Shown here: piece after piece, positions 12,828 through 14,846 of the stretch
How the letters are laid out: each line of letters begins with the position of its first letter
How positions within the stretch are numbered: the first letter of the stretch is position 1
Made by a program: the position numbers and the translations under genes
Origin: Lachnospiraceae bacterium
GTDB lineage: Bacteria; Bacillota_A; Clostridia; Lachnospirales; Lachnospiraceae
Length of the DNA: 14,846 nt
NCBI GenBank assembly: GCA_017620055.1
Contig: JAFZRD010000006.1
Coordinates: 1-14,846, forward strand
Direction: 5' to 3'
The notes under the pieces: generated by a model
Databases searched by the model: none
Seen by the model: the letters and a program-made list of their open reading frames with translations, nothing else
Told to the model about the DNA's origin: nothing

Positions 12828-14756
12828 ATGATAGCAAATTATCCAATTCCGCCAAAAACATTTTTCGAAATATCTTCCCTCGGATACCTGCTCGTACTGT
12901 ATCTGATATCTTTTCGTGACAAGACCAGGGGCGCTTTCCGTTCATATAAAGTGTTCCGCCAGCTTGAGGTCGTCATGCTCCTGGCTCTCTTCGTCAGCGT
13001 ACTGACATATACTTTCGCGGTTCCGGAGCTTGGAACTCCTCTTTCAGTCTGTACCGTCCTTCGTACGATGGACTCCATCATGTGTGTCATGGCTTCGCGT
13101 ATATTTGCCGTTTATCTGATGGAGTATGTCGATTCGGAAAGAAGACTTAAGAAGGTCTCGATCATCGGCAATATCCTCTTTGCGACCTACCTGATCCTGA
13201 TGCTCATAAACCTTCCCCTGAAATTTGTCCTCTGGTACACGCCGGATGGTACATATATGCACGGTCCCCTTTTTGTTCCGATCGTGTTTACCGCTCCCGT
13301 TTATTACCTGACGAGCGGAATACTGATGCTGATCTTCCGTCTGAAGACGCTCGGACTAAGGGAAAAGGTCTCTTTATCGATAGCATCCATTGTGACGCTG
13401 TTCGGAACGATAATACAGGCCGCGACAAACGGATCCATACTCCTGTCGCTGCCCTTCGGATCGATCGGTATCTTTGTCCTGTATTTTTCAATAGAAACTT
13501 CGGATTACCATCAGCTCGTCAAGAGCAATGAGAGTCTCCGGCTGGCCGAGCAGGACGCCATCAAGGCAAACCGCGCAAAAAGTGATTTTCTCGCGAGCAT
13601 GTCTCACGAGATACGTACACCGCTGAATGCCGTCCTCGGGATGGACGAGCTGATACTCATCGAGGCCGGAAAAGCCAAGGATGTCGATCCGGTATTTACC
13701 GGCCGTATCAGGGAATATGCGGAAAACATCCGGGATGCCGGGCAGGTGCTTCTGTCCGTTATCAATGACATCCTGGACCTTACCAAGATCGAATCGGGCA
13801 AAATGGAGATAAAGCCCGCGCCATACAGGCTCCATGATCTTTTAAACGACGTGGGCACAATGGTCCGCGTCAGGGCAGAGCAGAAAGGCCTGTCATATGT
13901 AGAGAAGACCGATCCTTCCATTCCGGATCATCTTATCGGTGACGAACTGCGCATCCGCCAGATAATGATCAATCTTCTCAATAATGCCGTCAAATACACT
14001 GATTCCGGCGAAGTTGAGCTGGATCTGTCGATGAAGGATCAGACGCAGAATACCCTGGCGCTCTGCATCCGGGTCAGGGACACGGGCATAGGGATCAAGG
14101 ATTCGGATATCTCGCGGATATTCGGCGATTTCCAGCGGCTTGATGAGAAGCACAATCACAAGATAGAAGGCACCGGTCTGGGGCTGTCCATCGTCAAACG
14201 CATGATCGGCCTTATGAACGGCGACATTACGGTCACAAGTAAATACGGGGAAGGTTCCGTGTTTGAGGCTGTTATCCCGCAGGAGATCTGCAGCGAGCCT
14301 TTGGGAGTTGAGGCGAACAGCGATAAGCGCGGCAAGCTTGCCGATGTGATCACATACCACACGCCTGACTGCCGCTATCTCGTTGTGGACGACAACAGGC
14401 TGAACCTTCTTGTGGCAAAGCGTTTCCTTGACGGTCTGTGCGGACATATAGATACCGCCCGAAGCGGCGAAGAAGCACTTCAGAAAATGAGGCAGGAGCA
14501 GTATGATCTGATATTCATGGATCATATGATGCCCGATCTCGACGGCATCCAAACATTCGAAATGTCCCTTGAAGATCCTGAGAACCTGAACAAAGAGACC
14601 CCTGTCATCATGATGACCGCCAACGCACTTAGCGGCGTCAGGGAGGAATATTTAAACAAAGGTTTTGCCGATTACATCAGCAAACCCATTGAGATCAAAG
14701 AACTTCTTCGTGTTGTAGAGCTTCATCTGACCGAAGGTAAGATCAAAGAAATATGA
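12828..14756 (+). CDS. Multi-TM hybrid sensor histidine kinase
   Basis: This 642-aa protein has about seven TM segments in residues 15-222, with no large outer sensor domain, then a coiled linker (224-250). The HisKA box SHEIRTPLN has H260 as phosphoacceptor. The HATPase_c domain shows the N-box NLLNNAVKYT (382-391), G1 DTGIGI (418-423), an F-box near 431-440 and G2 GTGLGLS (448-454). A C-terminal receiver domain has the acid pair D521-D522, phospho-acceptor D565 in FMDHMMPD, T597 and K619. All catalytic residues are present. No separate Hpt or output regulator lies nearby, so the final target is elsewhere. ATG 12828 gives a natural N-terminus, but no Shine-Dalgarno sequence precedes it, which is unusual for this window. 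It is monocistronic here. Confidence 0.95.
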   Translation: MIANYPIPPKTFFEISSLGYLLVLYLISFRDKTRGAFRSYKVFRQLEVVMLLALFVSVLTYTFAVPELGTPLSVCTVLRTMDSIMCVMASRIFAVYLMEYVDSERRLKKVSIIGNILFATYLILMLINLPLKFVLWYTPDGTYMHGPLFVPIVFTAPVYYLTSGILMLIFRLKTLGLREKVSLSIASIVTLFGTIIQAATNGSILLSLPFGSIGIFVLYFSIETSDYHQLVKSNESLRLAEQDAIKANRAKSDFLASMSHEIRTPLNAVLGMDELILIEAGKAKDVDPVFTGRIREYAENIRDAGQVLLSVINDILDLTKIESGKMEIKPAPYRLHDLLNDVGTMVRVRAEQKGLSYVEKTDPSIPDHLIGDELRIRQIMINLLNNAVKYTDSGEVELDLSMKDQTQNTLALCIRVRDTGIGIKDSDISRIFGDFQRLDEKHNHKIEGTGLGLSIVKRMIGLMNGDITVTSKYGEGSVFEAVIPQEICSEPLGVEANSDKRGKLADVITYHTPDCRYLVVDDNRLNLLVAKRFLDGLCGHIDTARSGEEALQKMRQEQYDLIFMDHMMPDLDGIQTFEMSLEDPENLNKETPVIMMTANALSGVREEYLNKGFADYISKPIEIKELLRVVELHLTEGKIKEI

Positions 14757-14767
14757 CCGTATGGTTC

Positions 14768-14846
14768 CTATTTGTGAGCCCCGATCTTTGCGAGAGCCTG
14801 TTCACGGGTAATCTCTCCGCTGCCATCATAATAATGATTGGCGGAA
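14768..14846 (-). CDS. 3' end of a gene running off the window edge
   Basis: The minus strand encodes the last 25 residues of a protein, ending in TAG at 14770..14768. The visible tail contains YYDGSGEITREQALAKIG, which has the spacing of an EF-hand-like Ca-binding loop (D-G-S-G-E-I-T) followed by a helix. The gene is convergent with the kinase, leaving 11 bases between the two stops. The rest lies outside the window, so no function is assigned. Confidence 0.6.
   Translation of the reverse strand, partial: SANHYYDGSGEITREQALAKIGAHK

Noticed and set aside
13893..14552. A 219-codon minus-strand frame.
   Set aside because: It is antisense to the kinase catalytic and receiver domains, whose motifs are complete.
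1..14846. CRISPR array, toxin-antitoxin pair or phage genes.
   Set aside because: No regularly spaced repeats, no paired small toxin/antitoxin genes and no phage structural or integrase genes were seen.

Overview
The window looks like chromosome from a Gram-positive anaerobe of the Clostridia, most likely Lachnospiraceae (Butyrivibrio/Roseburia-like). This rests on family content: a PD-(D/E)XK nuclease 'transposase' with an EGRxEG-rich tail, a tandem DUF6273 lipoprotein, CPBP and rhomboid membrane proteases, TcaA/YvbJ-like zinc-ribbon membrane proteins and a multi-TM hybrid histidine kinase. GGAGG-type ribosome sites are strong. The taxonomic call is an inference; no rRNA or housekeeping marker is present.

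Region 1 (1-3600) is a worn accessory patch. A nuclease/transposase gene (minus, 94-963) lies between two identical 66-bp direct repeats. The second repeat abuts a small hypothetical gene (1195-1545) that lacks a ribosome site and may have lost its 5' end. Next come a 26-codon open frame that looks like a lipoprotein signal peptide with its lipobox Cys replaced, a 625-aa lipoprotein (RsiV/DUF3298-like), and a 27-codon tail with no start codon. The two short frames look like remains of lost genes.

Region 2 (3599-6065, minus) is a tight operon read HD hydrolase -> thiamine pyrophosphokinase (thiN) -> tandem DUF6273 lipoprotein, possibly continuing into the 625-aa lipoprotein. Divergent from it is a 68-aa protein (6163-6369) ending in a FliM/FliN-type 'LSQEEIDAL' motif. 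It overlaps the end of the next operon tail-to-tail by 11 bp.

Region 3 (6359-7758, minus) is a two-gene operon, flavodoxin -> CPBP intramembrane protease, with an extended -10 promoter in front.

Region 4 (7822-12486, minus) is the most distinctive part. Six tightly spaced genes read A1-B1-A2-B2-rhomboid-GNAT. A1 and A2 are zinc-ribbon single-TM proteins; B1 and B2 are single-TM proteins starting MNK. A1/A2 and B1/B2 are paralogous pairs, so the cassette looks like a duplicated two-gene module. Each A->B junction uses the same 8-bp ATGAATAA overlap. The adjacent rhomboid protease is a natural candidate to act on these single-pass proteins.

Region 5 (12527-14846) holds a tRNA-Ala (anticodon CGC, with the G3-U70 pair), a short non-genic stretch with a possible gene remnant, a 642-aa hybrid histidine kinase, and the 3' tip of another minus-strand gene at the window edge. 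There is no gene-free stretch longer than 300 bases.
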